Shown here in pieces: positions 5,247 to 5,569 of a stretch of DNA of 5,569 nucleotides (the first letter of the stretch is position 1; the number at the start of each line of letters is the position of its first letter). Made by a program: the position numbers and the translations under genes. The notes below the pieces were generated by a model. The model did no database searches, was not told the DNA's origin, and saw only the letters and a list, made by a program, of their open reading frames with translations. The DNA comes from Ilumatobacteraceae bacterium (GTDB taxonomy: Bacteria; Actinomycetota; Acidimicrobiia; Acidimicrobiales; Ilumatobacteraceae), in NCBI GenBank assembly GCA_023257035.1, contig JALRDI010000032.1, forward strand, positions 1 through 5,569, read 5' to 3'.

Positions 5247-5569
5247 ATGGCGGTCGACAGTCGACAAGTTGCGCGTGAGGTTGAGGGATGTATCAAGTCT
5301 CAACACCGTTTTGTGCAATGGCTTGACGAGCAGCCGCAAATTGGGATCACTCAGCCAAGTTTGTTGCCTGGGTGGTCTGTTGGGCACCTGCTCACCCACC
5401 TTGCGCGCAATGCGGACAGTTATGTGAACCTGTTACACGGGCGTCCGCAATACGAAAGTGTTGCTGCCCGGAATTCAGCGATCGAGTCTGGGGCGACGCG
5501 GCCGTGGAGCGAACAGGTCTCTGATATTCGAGAGTCATGTGAACGCCTGGGTGCTGGGCTGTCGTCCCG
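5247..5569 (+). CDS. Maleylpyruvate isomerase family (mycothiol-dependent, DinB-like) protein, 3' end cut off
   Basis: The first 107 residues are visible; the frame is open to the right edge. LLPGWSVGHLLTHLARNAD at 39-57 is the family signature of the mycothiol-dependent maleylpyruvate isomerase N-terminal domain, a four-helix DinB-like fold. H51 matches the first zinc-ligand His known from the Corynebacterium enzyme; the remaining ligands would lie beyond the window. Later residues (Y64, the RNSAIESGATRPW region and the RESCERLG helix) also follow the family pattern. Members use mycothiol either for isomerising maleylpyruvate in gentisate breakdown or for other thiol-transfer reactions, and most are uncharacterised, so the substrate is open. 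The ATG at 5247 is 26 bp after btuD, with only a distant GGGG upstream, and a stop lies in frame just before it. It may be read through from btuD, as no terminator is visible between them. Its value here is as a marker of an actinobacterial host. Confidence 0.85.
   Translation, partial: MAVDSRQVAREVEGCIKSQHRFVQWLDEQPQIGITQPSLLPGWSVGHLLTHLARNADSYVNLLHGRPQYESVAARNSAIESGATRPWSEQVSDIRESCERLGAGLSS

Noticed and set aside
5253..5265. GTCGACAGTCGAC repeat as an operator or recombination site
   Set aside because: It lies within the first codons of the isomerase-family gene and is a chance pair of six-base palindromes in GC-rich coding sequence.

Overview
The window reads as a chromosomal cobalamin (vitamin B12) acquisition locus from an actinobacterium, moderately GC-rich. 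The actinobacterial assignment rests on three things: the truncated last gene belongs to the mycothiol-dependent maleylpyruvate isomerase family, mycothiol being the actinobacterial thiol; the substrate-binding protein is a lipoprotein rather than a free periplasmic protein; and no outer-membrane receptor (BtuB) is present. A placement near Acidimicrobiia (Ilumatobacter-like) is a guess from protein flavour only.

Layout. Two gene blocks diverge from a 269-bp regulatory region (2113-2381). Leftward (minus strand): cobO, an ATP:corrinoid adenosyltransferase (1510-2112); a two-cupin protein of unknown function (594-1508, one base after cobO); and a DUF368/PopT-type membrane protein (GTG at 582, running off the left edge). 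Rightward (plus strand): a compact cobalamin riboswitch (about 2199-2303), a probable expression platform with a possible Shine-Dalgarno-masking hairpin, then btuF (TTG start, 2382-3386), btuC (3389-4444), btuD (4441-5220), and after 26 bp the start of a maleylpyruvate isomerase-family gene that runs off the right edge.

How it works together. BtuF captures corrinoid outside the membrane, BtuC2D2 imports it using ATP, and CobO attaches the 5'-deoxyadenosyl group to make coenzyme B12. Coenzyme B12 is the likely ligand by which the riboswitch shuts down btuFCD. The riboswitch lies only on the transporter side, so cobO, the cupin and the DUF368 gene are not under its control from this leader.

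The least explained element is the two-cupin protein. It sits tightly between cobO and a DUF368 gene and has a complete first cupin metal site with Gln in the usual Glu position, plus a second cupin with no recognisable metal ligands. No CRISPR array, transposon, tRNA, rRNA or phage gene was seen. No gene-free stretch exceeds 300 bases.
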